A stretch of 64,000 nt of DNA from Nocardia asteroides (GTDB lineage Bacteria; Actinomycetota; Actinomycetes; Mycobacteriales; Mycobacteriaceae): NCBI GenBank assembly GCA_019930625.1, contig CP082844.1:1798001-1862000 (forward strand), written 5' to 3'. How positions within the stretch are numbered: the first letter of the stretch is position 1; each line of letters begins with the position of its first letter. A model generated the notes under the pieces. That model made no database searches. It saw only the letters and a list, made by a program, of their open reading frames with translations, and was not told the DNA's origin. A program made the translations under genes and the position numbers. Shown here one piece after another: positions 16,444 to 25,413 of the stretch.

Positions 16444-17799
16444 ATGTCGTCGCTCGCCGCTGGCGTGTTCCTCGACTGGGAAGGATTGACCGGGCAGCCG
16501 AAATTCGTGGTCGACCTGATCACGTTCCCGATCTTCAGCGCGCTGGCCGGTTGGCTGACCAACTGGACCGGCGTGCTGATGCTGTTCTGGCCGATCCGGT
16601 TCCGCGGCATCCGGATCCCGGGCCTGCACGTGCTCTATCCCTACTTCCCGCGCCGGGTCCAGGTGTTGCCCACCTTCTCCGGCGACGGCCGCCGCCTCGG
16701 ATTCCAGGGCTTCATACCGGCGCGTGCGGAAAAGATGGCCAGCATCTGCGTGGACAAGGCGCTGATGCGGATCGGGAGCCCGAAGGACTTCATCCACGAA
16801 CTCGACCTCGACGGCATCGCCGACTACGTCGCGGTGCTCGCGCGCCAGCAGGTGCGGCCGCTGGTCGACGAGCTGATGTACCGGGAGAACCCGGACCTGT
16901 GGCGCACGGTGCCGCGCGCCGCCAAACAGCTGATCTACCAGCGGGTGGATCGCGAACTGCCCGCGCTGTCACGCCGCGCTTTCGCCTCGCTCGGCGACAA
17001 CGTCGACCAGCTCATCGATATCAAGAGCTTCGTGATCCGCTACCTCCAGCAGAACCCGGCCATCCTGAAGGACCTGACCACCACCATCGCGGCGCCCGAG
17101 CTGCGCTTCATGGTGCGCATCGGCTTGCTCGGCGCTCCCTTCGGCGTGCTGCTGGCCCTGTATCTGCATGTACACCAGCACATTCCGGTATTCGGCTGGG
17201 TTCCGGGCTGGGTGATCGTCCTGCTCGCCTCGGCGGCGATCGGTGTGATCGTCAACGTCATCGCGGTGAAGATGGTGTTCGAGCCCGGCGACCCGGAACC
17301 GAGGTACAAGTACCTGTGGAAGCAGGCGCTGCTGGCGAAACGACAGCCGCAGGCGGCGACCGATCTGGCCCATATCCTGGCCTACCAGGTGTTGACGCTG
17401 CCGAACCTGTCCGAGGAACTGCTGGAGGGCCCGAACGGGGACAAGACCAGGCAACTGCTGGAACGGTTGATCGCCGACGAGATCAATCGTCAACTCGGGC
17501 CGACCACCACACTGGTGCGGGCGGCTCTGGGTCGTCGCCAGTTCGACAACCTCACGGTGGGCGCGGCGGGCGCCGCGGTCGGTCTGGCTCCGACCCTGAC
17601 CGAGGACGAAGAATTCACCCTAGAGCAGGCCAAGACCATCGATGGATTCGCGGCGCGCAAATTGCGAGACCTTACGCCGGGGGAGTTCATGGAGATGTTC
17701 TACGCGTCCGTGGAACAGGACGCCTGGCTGCTGTATCTGCACGGCGCGGTGCTCGGCCTCGTCGTCGGGGCGGCCCACCTGGTGGCTTTCGGCTGGTAG
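16444..17799 (+). CDS. DUF445 family membrane protein
   Basis: 451 residues. The N-terminal FVVDLITFPIFSALAGWLTNWTGVLMLFWP and the GVIVNVIAVKMVFEP segment are the two hallmark DUF445 'LTN-AVKM' repeats. Transmembrane segments lie near residues 20-45, 215-240 and 250-275, with a last one at the C-terminus (YLHGAVLGLVVGAAHLVAFGW). The long middle part is predicted to be soluble and helical. Its function is unknown; the family is implicated in envelope biology. It probably forms a single-gene unit closed by the terminator at 17814-17846. Confidence 0.85.
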   Translation: MSSLAAGVFLDWEGLTGQPKFVVDLITFPIFSALAGWLTNWTGVLMLFWPIRFRGIRIPGLHVLYPYFPRRVQVLPTFSGDGRRLGFQGFIPARAEKMASICVDKALMRIGSPKDFIHELDLDGIADYVAVLARQQVRPLVDELMYRENPDLWRTVPRAAKQLIYQRVDRELPALSRRAFASLGDNVDQLIDIKSFVIRYLQQNPAILKDLTTTIAAPELRFMVRIGLLGAPFGVLLALYLHVHQHIPVFGWVPGWVIVLLASAAIGVIVNVIAVKMVFEPGDPEPRYKYLWKQALLAKRQPQAATDLAHILAYQVLTLPNLSEELLEGPNGDKTRQLLERLIADEINRQLGPTTTLVRAALGRRQFDNLTVGAAGAAVGLAPTLTEDEEFTLEQAKTIDGFAARKLRDLTPGEFMEMFYASVEQDAWLLYLHGAVLGLVVGAAHLVAFGW

Positions 17800-17813
17800 C
17801 GAGGCTCTTTGCG

Positions 17814-17846
17814 GGCAAGATAAAACAAGCATGCTTGCCTTTTTTT
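17814..17846 (+). terminator. Intrinsic terminator of the DUF445 gene
   Basis: Stem GGCAAG / CTTGCC with a 14-nt loop, followed directly by seven T residues on the plus strand, 15 nt past the DUF445 stop. Of the hairpins noted here, it has the clearest U-tract. Confidence 0.75.
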
Positions 17847-17912
17847 GGTCCCGCTGCGATGCTGGACGGCGGCGGCGCACGAGGCGGTGCGCCCGGATCG
17901 GTAGGGGAACGG

Positions 17913-18704
17913 ATGGCTGACCTCGAGGCGCTGCTCGGCGATTTCGCCGACGAATGCGCGGACCTGGAACGACTCGTCGGCCCGTTGGCCGTCGAGGAGT
18001 GGGCGCGCGCCACACCCGCGGCCGGCTGGACCATCGCCCATCAGATCGGCCATCTGGCCTGGACCGACGAGGTCGCGACGATCGCCGCCGCGGACGCCGA
18101 AGGCTTTCAGAAGCTGCTGGCCGAGGCCGGCCCTCGTGCGCTCACGTTCGTCGACGAGGCGGCTGAGAAAGCCGCCACCGAACCCCCGGCCGACCTGCTC
18201 GATCGATGGCGGCGTGGCCGCGCGTCGCTCACCGCCGCGCTGCGCGCCGTGCCCGCGGGGGTCAAACTCCCGTGGTTCGGTCCGCCGATGAGCGCCGCGT
18301 CGATGATCACCGCCCGCATCATGGAGACCTGGGCGCACGGGCAGGACGTGGCCGACGCGCTCGGCGTGTACCGCAGGCCGACGGAGCGCCTGCGCACCGT
18401 GGCCCATATCGGCGTCCGCACCAGGAACTTCGCCTACACCGTGCACGGAAAGACCGCCCCGGCGGCGGAATTCCGGGTCGAGCTGATCGCGCCTGATCGC
18501 ACGATCTGGTCGTGGGGCCCCGAGACCGCCGAGCAGCGCGTGACCGGGCCTGCGCTCGACTTCTGCCTACTGGTGACCCAGCGCCGCCATCCGGACGACC
18601 TGGCGCTCGCGGCGCACGGCGACGACGCCGCGGAATGGCTCACTATCGCGCAGGCTTTCGCAGGTCCGACGGGTGCGGGGCGGACAGCGGGCCAGTTCGC
18701 CTGA
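17913..18704 (+). CDS. TIGR03084-type protein, mycothiol-dependent maleylpyruvate isomerase-like (DinB_2 fold)
   Basis: 263 residues. The N-terminal half is a DinB_2 four-helix bundle (GDFADECADLERLVGPL...WTIAHQIGHLAWTDE) with candidate metal-binding histidines in HQIGHL and ETWAHGQD. The C-terminal part (RNFAYTVHGKTAPAAEFRVEL...WGPETAEQRVTGPALDFCLLVTQRR) is the SCP2-like segment seen in TIGR03084. These proteins are thought to use mycothiol as cofactor, consistent with an actinobacterial host. The substrate is unknown. ATG at 17913 follows AGGGGAAC. Confidence 0.83.
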   Translation: MADLEALLGDFADECADLERLVGPLAVEEWARATPAAGWTIAHQIGHLAWTDEVATIAAADAEGFQKLLAEAGPRALTFVDEAAEKAATEPPADLLDRWRRGRASLTAALRAVPAGVKLPWFGPPMSAASMITARIMETWAHGQDVADALGVYRRPTERLRTVAHIGVRTRNFAYTVHGKTAPAAEFRVELIAPDRTIWSWGPETAEQRVTGPALDFCLLVTQRRHPDDLALAAHGDDAAEWLTIAQAFAGPTGAGRTAGQFA

Positions 18705-19057
18705 CCCGCCCACACCCGACCCGATCGATGACGATTCGGGAGCGGGCGAGCGCCACACTTGGGTGCGCCGTGTTCATGTCGACGGCCGGACGCCGTTGGC
18801 CGGGTGTCTCGAGGTGGCAGTCGAGAATGACGCTCGCCAGCTGAATGATATTTACCCGCCGCTGCGTTCGCGGAAACATCGACGACATGTCCATGGTGGG
18901 GACCTGTGATTTTTCGGCCTTACGACCGAGCGTCGATGTGATCCCGCTCTCTTCGACGCGGCACTCTCCCCGATCCCACAGGTAATCTGGACGAGCGTAC
19001 AGCTTCCCATGGTGCTGGTCGCCTGTGGGAGCAGCATCGCAGGGAAAGGAACGCATC
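18705..19057. other. Intergenic region, 353 bp
   Basis: No supportable gene. A weak minus-strand frame crosses it and runs into the end of the TIGR03084 gene, but it has no ribosome site or recognisable motif. A locally AT-richer stretch near 18840-18860 (TGAATGATATTTAC) and the ribosome site AAAGGA before 19058 are the only notable features. Confidence 0.4.
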
Positions 19058-19744
19058 GTGACAGCACACCGTCCTGCCCAGGTCGCGCGGCATGCCGCCG
19101 TCGTGCTCGCCGGTGCCGCCAGCTTGAGCCTGACCGCCGCGGCCGGCGCTTATGTCGTCCAACAGATCGCCGACTCACAGCGCCCCGATACCCGGCTCGC
19201 CGCGCCGACAGCCCCGCAGACCCCGCACGAGCCCGACCAGGGACACAGAGCCGTCCCCTATCCGGCATTGACCGGCAGCAGCTTCGCCTTGCCCGCGGCG
19301 GTTTCCGCTCCACGTGCCGCCGAGCCGGAAACCTCTGCCCCGCATATTATTTCGCCGACAGAGCCGACCGCGCCGACCGCGCCCGCACCTATCGGCGGCA
19401 AAATCCGGCTCGGCGACGCCTATGTCGGTGCGCAGGTCGCGGAAGTCCAGCACGACACCGTCTCCGTCACCGTGGACACGAACGCCTTCACGATGCTGAC
19501 GGATTTCCTCCATTCCGAACCCGCGCCGCAGCAGCCGGACGAGTCCGCTGTCACCACTATGCGCACCGACGTCGACACTCGGAGCGGTGAAGTGCGACTG
19601 GCGTTCTCCGATCCGAAGCTCGGCGAGCACGATCTGCGCCTCGATCGTCACGCCGCGCCCGCCGCAACCCCATCGCCGGACGGAGACCGCCGCCAGCACC
19701 CCGCCGAACCCGCGCTCGGGACAGCGAATTCCGTGGCGGTGTGA
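19058..19744 (+). CDS. Exported or membrane-anchored hypothetical protein
   Basis: 228 residues. The basic N-terminus and the hydrophobic stretch AAVVLAGAASLSLTAAAGAYVV form a signal anchor. A Pro/Ala/Thr-rich low-complexity linker (about 45-125) follows, then a compact region (GGKIRLGDAYVGAQVAEVQHDTVSVTVDTNAFTMLTDFLHSE) with beta-strand character. I recognise no family. GTG at 19058 has AAAGGA about 8 nt upstream. It is followed by lhgO after 22 nt, but lhgO appears to have its own -10. Confidence 0.6.
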   Translation: MTAHRPAQVARHAAVVLAGAASLSLTAAAGAYVVQQIADSQRPDTRLAAPTAPQTPHEPDQGHRAVPYPALTGSSFALPAAVSAPRAAEPETSAPHIISPTEPTAPTAPAPIGGKIRLGDAYVGAQVAEVQHDTVSVTVDTNAFTMLTDFLHSEPAPQQPDESAVTTMRTDVDTRSGEVRLAFSDPKLGEHDLRLDRHAAPAATPSPDGDRRQHPAEPALGTANSVAV

Positions 19745-19766
19745 CCTACCGTTTACCCTGCTCGGC

Positions 19767-20951
19767 ATGAGCGCCTACGACTTCTGCGTCATCGGCGGCG
19801 GCATAGTCGGCGTCGCGACCGCGCACCGGATTCTGGCGCGCAACCCCGGTGCGAGCCTGGTGCTGCTGGAAAAAGCGCAGCATCTGGCCGCCCACCAAAC
19901 CGGGCACAACAGCGGCGTCATCCACTCCGGCATCTACTATCCGCCGGACAGCCTGAAAGCCACGCTGTGCCGCCGGGGTGCGCGCTGGACCAAGGATTTC
20001 GCCGCGCGCCACGACATCCCGTATCGGGTGTGCGGCAAACTCCTGGTCGCCACCGACGACGCCGAATCCGGACGCATGCTCGCGCTCCACGAACGATCGA
20101 TCACCAATGGCGTGTCCGTCGAGCTGATCGATGCGGCGGAACTCGCTCGGCGCGAGCCGCGCGTCACCGGGGTCGGCGCACTGTTCGTTCCCGACACCGG
20201 CATCGTCGACTTCAGCCGGGTGACCGAAACGCTCGCCGATGAAGTTCGTCGCGCGGGTGGGGAATTCGTGCTCGGCACCGAAATCACCGCGCTCACCGAG
20301 AACTCGGACGCGGTGGTCGCCGCAGGCCCGACCGGCTCGTGGACGGCACGCCGCCTGGTGGTCTGCGCTGGTCTGCAGGCGGACCGGATGGCTCGAGCTG
20401 CCGGGCTGCGCACCGACTTTCGCATCGTTCCCTTCCGCGGTGAGTACTACCAGCTGCCGCCGGAGCGGCACGGACTGGTCAACACGTTGATCTATCCAAT
20501 CCCGGACCCCGAATTGCCGTTCCTCGGAGTGCATTTGAGCCCGACGATCGACGGAGCGCTGACCGTGGGCCCGAACGCGGTGCTCGGCCTCGCCAGGGAG
20601 GGCTACGGCAAAGGCAGTCTCGACCTCAGGGATGCGCGAGAAATTCTCGCGTTTCCCGGATTTCACCGGGTCGCCAAGGCGAACGTACGCACCGGCCTGC
20701 GTGAACTGCGCAACTCGTTGTTCAAGCGCGGATATCTCGCGCAGTGCCGCCGCTACTGTCCGGAGCTGACGCTCACCGATCTGCTCCCGCGGGAAGCGGG
20801 TATTCGCGCGCAGGCGGTTCTGCGAGACGGAACTTTGGTGCACGACTTCATGATCGAGCGCACCGAGCGCTCGGTCCATCTGCTCAATGCCCCCTCACCT
20901 GCGGCGACTTCGGCCATGCCGATCGCCGAGCACATCGTCGATCAGCTCTGA
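19767..20951 (+). CDS. lhgO: L-2-hydroxyglutarate oxidase (LhgO/YgaF family)
   Basis: 394 residues. The N-terminal FAD-binding Rossmann motif is DFCVIGGGIVGVATAHRIL. The family-specific HQTGHNSGVIHSGIYYPPDSLKATLCRRGA block follows, then the C-terminal LSPTIDGALTVGPNAVLGLAREGY. LhgO oxidises L-2-hydroxyglutarate to 2-oxoglutarate with FAD and passes electrons to the membrane quinone pool. No Shine-Dalgarno is visible. TACCCT at 19754-19759 lies 7 nt before the ATG, suggesting a leaderless transcript. Confidence 0.92.
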   Translation: MSAYDFCVIGGGIVGVATAHRILARNPGASLVLLEKAQHLAAHQTGHNSGVIHSGIYYPPDSLKATLCRRGARWTKDFAARHDIPYRVCGKLLVATDDAESGRMLALHERSITNGVSVELIDAAELARREPRVTGVGALFVPDTGIVDFSRVTETLADEVRRAGGEFVLGTEITALTENSDAVVAAGPTGSWTARRLVVCAGLQADRMARAAGLRTDFRIVPFRGEYYQLPPERHGLVNTLIYPIPDPELPFLGVHLSPTIDGALTVGPNAVLGLAREGYGKGSLDLRDAREILAFPGFHRVAKANVRTGLRELRNSLFKRGYLAQCRRYCPELTLTDLLPREAGIRAQAVLRDGTLVHDFMIERTERSVHLLNAPSPAATSAMPIAEHIVDQL

Positions 20952-21088
20952 GCAGGCGCCGGACCAAACCCTTCCCAACCAACCATTCGGTCGAATCCGG
21001 CAAAACGGCGCACCGAATCGCGCAGAGCCCTCGAATAAATAGGAGAGCTGTAGTACTTTTAACGCCAGTCGTGGGACAGGGAGGGCCT

Positions 21089-21559
21089 ATGGGCCACATC
21101 AAGTACGCGAGTGACGTCGGAGCGCCCGTCGAGGTCGCTTTCAACTACACGGACAACCATCTGTTCGTACCGGATTGGATGTTCGGCATCGCGGACTTCG
21201 TGCCGACCAGCGATCAGGACCGCGGACTCGGCGCGACTTTCGCCACCACCACACGCCTCGCGCTGTGGCGGCCGACTTCCGCCTGCGAGATCACCGAATA
21301 CCGCCGCAATGCGGTGATCGAGTATACGTTGCGGGGGCGATTGTCCGGAACGCTGAGACTGCGTTTCGACCCGTTGGGTTACGGACGCTCGGTGCTGACC
21401 TCCGAGGCGGAGTACAGTCCACCTCGCGGAGTCACCGGGCGACTCGGCGCCGGCCTTGTCGACGCCGCGGTCAAATCGGCGCTACGGCGTACCGAGTCCC
21501 GGTTACGGAGGGAGATAGAGGAATTCCACGGTACCGATCTTGTCGGTCGGATTGCGTAG
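21089..21559 (+). CDS. SRPBCC-fold (polyketide cyclase-like) protein
   Basis: 156 residues. The START/SRPBCC pattern reads IKYASDVGAPVEVAFNYTDNHLFVPDWMFGIADF, then GLGATFATTTRLALWRPTSACEITEYRRNAVIEYTLRG and a C-terminal long helix (LVDAAVKSALRRTESRLRREIEEF). Such proteins bind hydrophobic ligands in a cavity; no specific substrate is evident. ATG at 21089 has GGGAGG upstream. The preceding 137 bp is AT-rich near 21035-21065 and may hold the promoter. rnhA follows 10 nt after the stop, so the two genes are probably co-transcribed. Confidence 0.78.
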   Translation: MGHIKYASDVGAPVEVAFNYTDNHLFVPDWMFGIADFVPTSDQDRGLGATFATTTRLALWRPTSACEITEYRRNAVIEYTLRGRLSGTLRLRFDPLGYGRSVLTSEAEYSPPRGVTGRLGAGLVDAAVKSALRRTESRLRREIEEFHGTDLVGRIA

Positions 21560-21569
21560 GGTGCCAGCC

Positions 21570-22142
21570 ATGATCATCGTGAGCACCGACGGATCCTGCC
21601 TCCGCAATCCCGGCGGCGCCATCGGCTGGGCTTGGGTCAATCATCAGGGCTCCTCGGCGAGCGGAGGAGCCGCGTCCGGAACCAACCAGGTCGCGGAGTT
21701 GCGCGCGGTGCTGGAGGCGATCGTCGCCCATCCCGGGTCCGAACCCCTGCTCATCGAGAGCGATTCGCTCTATGCGATCAAGTGCGCCTCGGAATGGGTG
21801 GCAGGGTGGCGGGTCAACGGCTGGCGCACGTCCACCGGTGGCGCGGTGAAGAATGTCGAACTCGTCCGGCAGATCGATCGGGCCATCGCGAGCAGGCCGG
21901 GCCCGGTCCGGTTCCGTTGGGTTCGGGGACATGTCGGTAACTACTTCAACGAGCAGGCCGACGCACTGGCCGGAGAAGCGGCTCGGCAGGCCGCGGTCAC
22001 CGCGGCTGTCGCCGAGGCGAACACCGTGGAAATGCTCGCGGTGACTGTGGAGGAAGCGTCGACGGCGCCGGAAGCGCCGAAGGACAAGGCCGCGGGGAAG
22101 GCGGCCGCGCCGTCGGCGCCACAGACTTTGACGCTGTTCTGA
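21570..22142 (+). CDS. rnhA: Ribonuclease HI with C-terminal tail
   Basis: 190 residues; the RNase H domain covers about 1-140. The four carboxylates are Asp7 (STDGSCLRNPGG), Glu43 (NQVAELRAVLEA), Asp65 (ESDSLYAIK) and Asp131 (NEQADALAGEAA), with His121 in WVRGHVGNYF. It degrades RNA in RNA-DNA hybrids. Residues about 142-190 form an Ala/Lys/Pro-rich tail ending exactly in APQTLTLF, which is beyond the E. coli enzyme. ATG at 21570 is 10 nt after the SRPBCC gene. Confidence 0.9.
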   Translation: MIIVSTDGSCLRNPGGAIGWAWVNHQGSSASGGAASGTNQVAELRAVLEAIVAHPGSEPLLIESDSLYAIKCASEWVAGWRVNGWRTSTGGAVKNVELVRQIDRAIASRPGPVRFRWVRGHVGNYFNEQADALAGEAARQAAVTAAVAEANTVEMLAVTVEEASTAPEAPKDKAAGKAAAPSAPQTLTLF

Positions 22143-22175
22143 TGCACCCGAATCGCCGAAAGCTGCCCGAATGAC

Positions 22176-22208
22176 CTCCGGCGGTGGTGGCTCGGCCCAC
22201 CGCCGGAG
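22176..22208. terminator. Bidirectional terminator between rnhA and the mce operon
   Basis: A perfect 12-bp stem CTCCGGCGGTGG / CCACCGCCGGAG with a 9-nt loop lies between the convergent ends of rnhA (22142) and the Mce-associated gene (22217). Confidence 0.75.
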
Positions 22209-22216
22209 GCGCTCGG

Positions 22217-23002
22217 CTAGTTGCCCGGCTGCGGTGCGGGTTGACCAGACGGTGCGGGCTGCGGAGCTCCGCCCGGCGCGGGAGCGCCCGGCAGTCCGGT
22301 GCCCGCACCCTTCAGCATCGGCGAATCGAGCTTCTCGACCAGCCACTTGTCGCCCGATTTCTGCAGCTGGGCGATCACTACGACGAACTGGCGCTCGGGG
22401 TTGGTCTGGGTGAAGTTGGTCCGGAACTGCGTGAGGGTCACCAGCACTTTGGCCGAGGTCGTGTCACCCGACTGGTAGCCGCATTGCACGTCATCGACCC
22501 ACGACTTGACCTGCGCCTGCGTCATCGCGTCCTTCAACGCCTTGGTCGCGTCGTCGAACTCCTTGAGGAACTCGCCCGTCGAGCCGGCCTTCACCTTGGT
22601 GAAGTAGTCGTCGAGGTTCTTCGAATAGTCGTAGACCGAGACGTCCTTGCCGAAGGTGCACGCGGCGTTGGTCGAGTCGCGGATCGCGTCGAGCTTGTCG
22701 CCGCGGTCCTTGCCCTGCATGAAGAACACGACCACCGCGGTGATCGCCGCGACCGCGAGCACACCGGCCACGAACGCGGCCACCAGCGGGAGCGACGTGG
22801 ATTTCCCGGAGGGCGCGGCCGCCTTGGGCGAGTCACGCTTCGCGGCCGGCTCGGATTTGTCTGCCTTCTCCGCCTTGGACATCTCGGGCTTCGCCGCGCC
22901 AGCGGCATCCTCCGACTTCCCGGTCACCGCGTCGGTGTCCTTGTCGGAGGCGGCGGCCATGCTCTCGGCGTCCTTGTCGGTCGCGGCGTCGTCGGTAGAC
23001 AT
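22217..23002 (-). CDS. Mce-associated membrane protein
   Basis: 261 residues. A long acidic/Lys/Ala-rich cytoplasmic N-terminus (about 1-75) is followed by one transmembrane helix (LPLVAAFVAGVLAVAAITAVVVFFM), then an extracytoplasmic domain (ACTFGKDVSVYDYSKNLDDYFTKVKAGSTGEFLKEFDDATKALK...), and a Pro/Gly/Gln-rich C-terminus. The pattern and its position at the 3' end of the mce operon identify a Mas protein; relatives such as OrfA/LucA stabilise Mce transporters. ATG at 23002 is preferred; GTG at 23017 is possible. Confidence 0.88.
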   Translation of the reverse strand: MSTDDAATDKDAESMAAASDKDTDAVTGKSEDAAGAAKPEMSKAEKADKSEPAAKRDSPKAAAPSGKSTSLPLVAAFVAGVLAVAAITAVVVFFMQGKDRGDKLDAIRDSTNAACTFGKDVSVYDYSKNLDDYFTKVKAGSTGEFLKEFDDATKALKDAMTQAQVKSWVDDVQCGYQSGDTTSAKVLVTLTQFRTNFTQTNPERQFVVVIAQLQKSGDKWLVEKLDSPMLKGAGTGLPGAPAPGGAPQPAPSGQPAPQPGN

Positions 23003-23134
23003 CGATAAAACCTGCACTTTCCCGGCGCGCGTCGATGCGCCCCGATTGGCTTCAGCGGCTCGCGAGAGCGAGCCTTGGGCGTTCCACCAGCGAGTATGCC
23101 CGGCCGACGGGATGGCCGCCGGGCCGGGTGCGAC

Positions 23135-24313
23135 TCACCGCACCGGAGGCAGGGTCCGCTCGTTCGGATCCACACCCGGCGGCATGTGCGCGCCGTTGTT
23201 CGGCACGTCGGGCCGCGGCGCGTTCGCGGCGCCGCGGATCAACTGACCCGGCGGAGGGTTCTCACAGTAGTTCCACTTCGGGATCGTGCCGTCCTGCACG
23301 ACCTCGTTGCGGATCTTCGGGGTGTCGTAGGTGCAGAACGGCCGCGGCCAGATGTCGATCATGGCGTGGAATTCGCCGTTGTGGGCCGGGACGCCGAGCG
23401 CTTCGCCTCCGAGTGCGAGCGAGGGGAACAGTGCGCGCAGCGCGGGCAGCCGCAGCTGCGCCGCCTTGGTGATCGCCTGGAAGTTGGTCGCGAGGCTGGT
23501 GATCGGATCGGCCGTCCGGTCCACCACCGCACCGAGGCTGGTGAGCTGACCCGGCGCCTGCTCGAGCACGCGTTGCAGTTCCGCGTTCGCGTTGTTGAAC
23601 TGCTCGAACAGCACTCCCGAGTTGCTGGTCAGAGTGGCGAGATCAGGCTGCGCGTTGGACGTCGTGTTGGCGATGGTACGCAGGTTGGTGATCAGGTTCG
23701 TGGTCTGGGGGAGCAATGAGTCCAGGCCGGCCATCGCCAGACTGATCCCGTTGATCATGCCGCGCAGCTGATCCGGACCCCCGCTGAGCGCGATGTCCAG
23801 CTCGTTCAGGATGACCTGGAAGTGGTCCGGATTGATCTGCGCGATCAGTGCGCTGGAGTTGTCCAGCACCGACCACACCGGCGTGGGCGTGTAGATCTTC
23901 TCCGGATCGAACTTGATCACCGCGCCGTTGGCCAGGTACGGCCCCTGCTCGGCGTTGGGCCGGAAGTCGATGTACTGCTCACCCGCGCCGGACAGCGCCT
24001 GCACCGCGATCCGGGTGTCCAACGGAATCTTGTACTTGGACTCGATCTGCGCGGTAGCGGCGATGGCCTGACCGCGATCGGTCAGCTCGATCGAGGTCAC
24101 CTTGCCGATCCGCCACCCGCGCAGCGTCACGTCGTTGCCGGGCTGTAGACCGCCGGAGCGGTCCAGGTTCACCGTCACCGTGTAGTCGGACGCCAACGGG
24201 TTGACCCGCATGACGTTCACCATCAGGTAGGTCGCGCCGATCAGCAGCACGAGCACCAAGCCCACGTTCGACAGGAATATCTTGTGTCCGAGCAATTTGC
24301 GCAGGGAACTCAT
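23135..24313 (-). CDS. mceF: MCE family protein MceF
   Basis: 392 residues. One N-terminal helix (NVGLVLVLLIGATYLMVNV) precedes an MlaD/MCE beta-barrel domain (DYTVTVNLDRSGGLQPGNDVTLRGWRIGKVTSIELTDRGQAIAATAQIESKYKIP) and a long helical region that builds the periplasmic tunnel. A Pro-rich C-terminus closes it (ENPPPGQLIRGAANAPRPDVP). It is the last of six Mce subunits, which assemble as a heterohexamer moving lipids (steroids or fatty acids depending on the paralogue) across the envelope. Its start overlaps the mceE stop by 4 nt. Confidence 0.93.
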   Translation of the reverse strand: MSSLRKLLGHKIFLSNVGLVLVLLIGATYLMVNVMRVNPLASDYTVTVNLDRSGGLQPGNDVTLRGWRIGKVTSIELTDRGQAIAATAQIESKYKIPLDTRIAVQALSGAGEQYIDFRPNAEQGPYLANGAVIKFDPEKIYTPTPVWSVLDNSSALIAQINPDHFQVILNELDIALSGGPDQLRGMINGISLAMAGLDSLLPQTTNLITNLRTIANTTSNAQPDLATLTSNSGVLFEQFNNANAELQRVLEQAPGQLTSLGAVVDRTADPITSLATNFQAITKAAQLRLPALRALFPSLALGGEALGVPAHNGEFHAMIDIWPRPFCTYDTPKIRNEVVQDGTIPKWNYCENPPPGQLIRGAANAPRPDVPNNGAHMPPGVDPNERTLPPVR

Positions 24314-25413
24314 CGCTGTCCTCCCGCGATTCGGCCCTGCACCAGTTGCAGCACCTGGATGAGGCTGCCCGCGAAGTCCTGCAAGTCGTGCAGATCCTGG
24401 AACTTGCCGTGCTCCGGATCGGTGAGCGCGCTGATGTCCAGGTTGGTCGCGGTCGCGTACACCGCGAAGCTGCTGCCGCGGAAGGTCGCGTCGACCTTCG
24501 GCCGGATCTCCCGCAGCCGGTCCAGCAGTACGCCGAAGCCGTCACCGGTCTTGGCTATCGCGTCCATCAGCTGGCGGGTGTTCTCCAGCAGTCCGGTCAG
24601 CTGTTCGCTGGAGGTGTCGGCGTAATTGCCGAGTGCGGCGCTGGCCGTCGACAACTTGGTCAGCAGATCGCCGATGGCCCGGTTGTTCTCGGCGACGGCG
24701 CCGATCATCTGCGGCAGCGTGTCGGCCACTTCGCCCAGTTGTGCCCGCCTGCCCTCGAGCGTGTTGGCGAGAGTGCTGAACTCGCCGAGCACGCTGTCGA
24801 TCCGGGCGGAGTTGGCGTTCAAGCTGCCCACCACGCCGGTCAGCTCGGTGATCAGGTGGGCCAGCTGCTCGCCGCGGCCGCCGACGATGGAGTCCAGCTC
24901 GGAGCCCAGCTTGGACAGGCTGGCGATGCCGCCGCCGTTGAACAGCATGGAGACCGAGATGAGCAACTGCTCGACGGTCGCGCCCGCGGAGGTGCTGTCG
25001 AGGGTGAGCGTGTCGCCGTCGTTCAGCATTTCCGCGCCGGGCTCGGTCTTGGGCTTGGACACCGCGACGAACACGTCGCCGAGGGGGGTGGCCTGCCGCA
25101 GCTCCGCCGTGCTGCCCTTGGGCAACTCGATGTCCTTGCTGATGGTCAGGTCCACGATGGCCTGGAAGTTCTTCGTCTTGATGTCGGTGACCACGCCGAC
25201 GTCCGAGCCGCCGATCTTCACCTTCGCCTGATCGGGCAGGTTCAGCGCGTTCTCGAAGACCGCGTGGATGGTGTAGGTCTCTCCGGCCAGACCCGGTTTC
25301 GGCAGCGGCAGCTTCTCCACGGTGAGCCCGCAGCCGGAGGTGACCGCCACACCGGCCACCGCGGCCACGGCGACCAGCGCCCTGCGTGCCTTGATCGTCA
25401 TTCGGTACGTCAT
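24310..25413 (-). CDS. mceE: MCE family lipoprotein MceE
   Basis: 367 residues. The signal sequence ends in a lipobox (AVTSGC at about residues 23-28), as expected for MceE, the lipoprotein subunit. The MCE domain follows (GETYTIHAVFENALNLPDQAKVKIGGSDVGVVTDIKTKNFQAIVDLTISKDIELP), then the long helical tunnel segment. It overlaps mceD and mceF by 4 nt each, so translation is coupled through the operon. Confidence 0.94.
   Translation of the reverse strand: MTYRMTIKARRALVAVAAVAGVAVTSGCGLTVEKLPLPKPGLAGETYTIHAVFENALNLPDQAKVKIGGSDVGVVTDIKTKNFQAIVDLTISKDIELPKGSTAELRQATPLGDVFVAVSKPKTEPGAEMLNDGDTLTLDSTSAGATVEQLLISVSMLFNGGGIASLSKLGSELDSIVGGRGEQLAHLITELTGVVGSLNANSARIDSVLGEFSTLANTLEGRRAQLGEVADTLPQMIGAVAENNRAIGDLLTKLSTASAALGNYADTSSEQLTGLLENTRQLMDAIAKTGDGFGVLLDRLREIRPKVDATFRGSSFAVYATATNLDISALTDPEHGKFQDLHDLQDFAGSLIQVLQLVQGRIAGGQR

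Noticed and set aside
18643..19056. Minus-strand 137-residue frame in the gap after the TIGR03084 gene
   Set aside because: No Shine-Dalgarno and no family resemblance; it runs into the end of the TIGR03084 gene. The region is better treated as non-coding.
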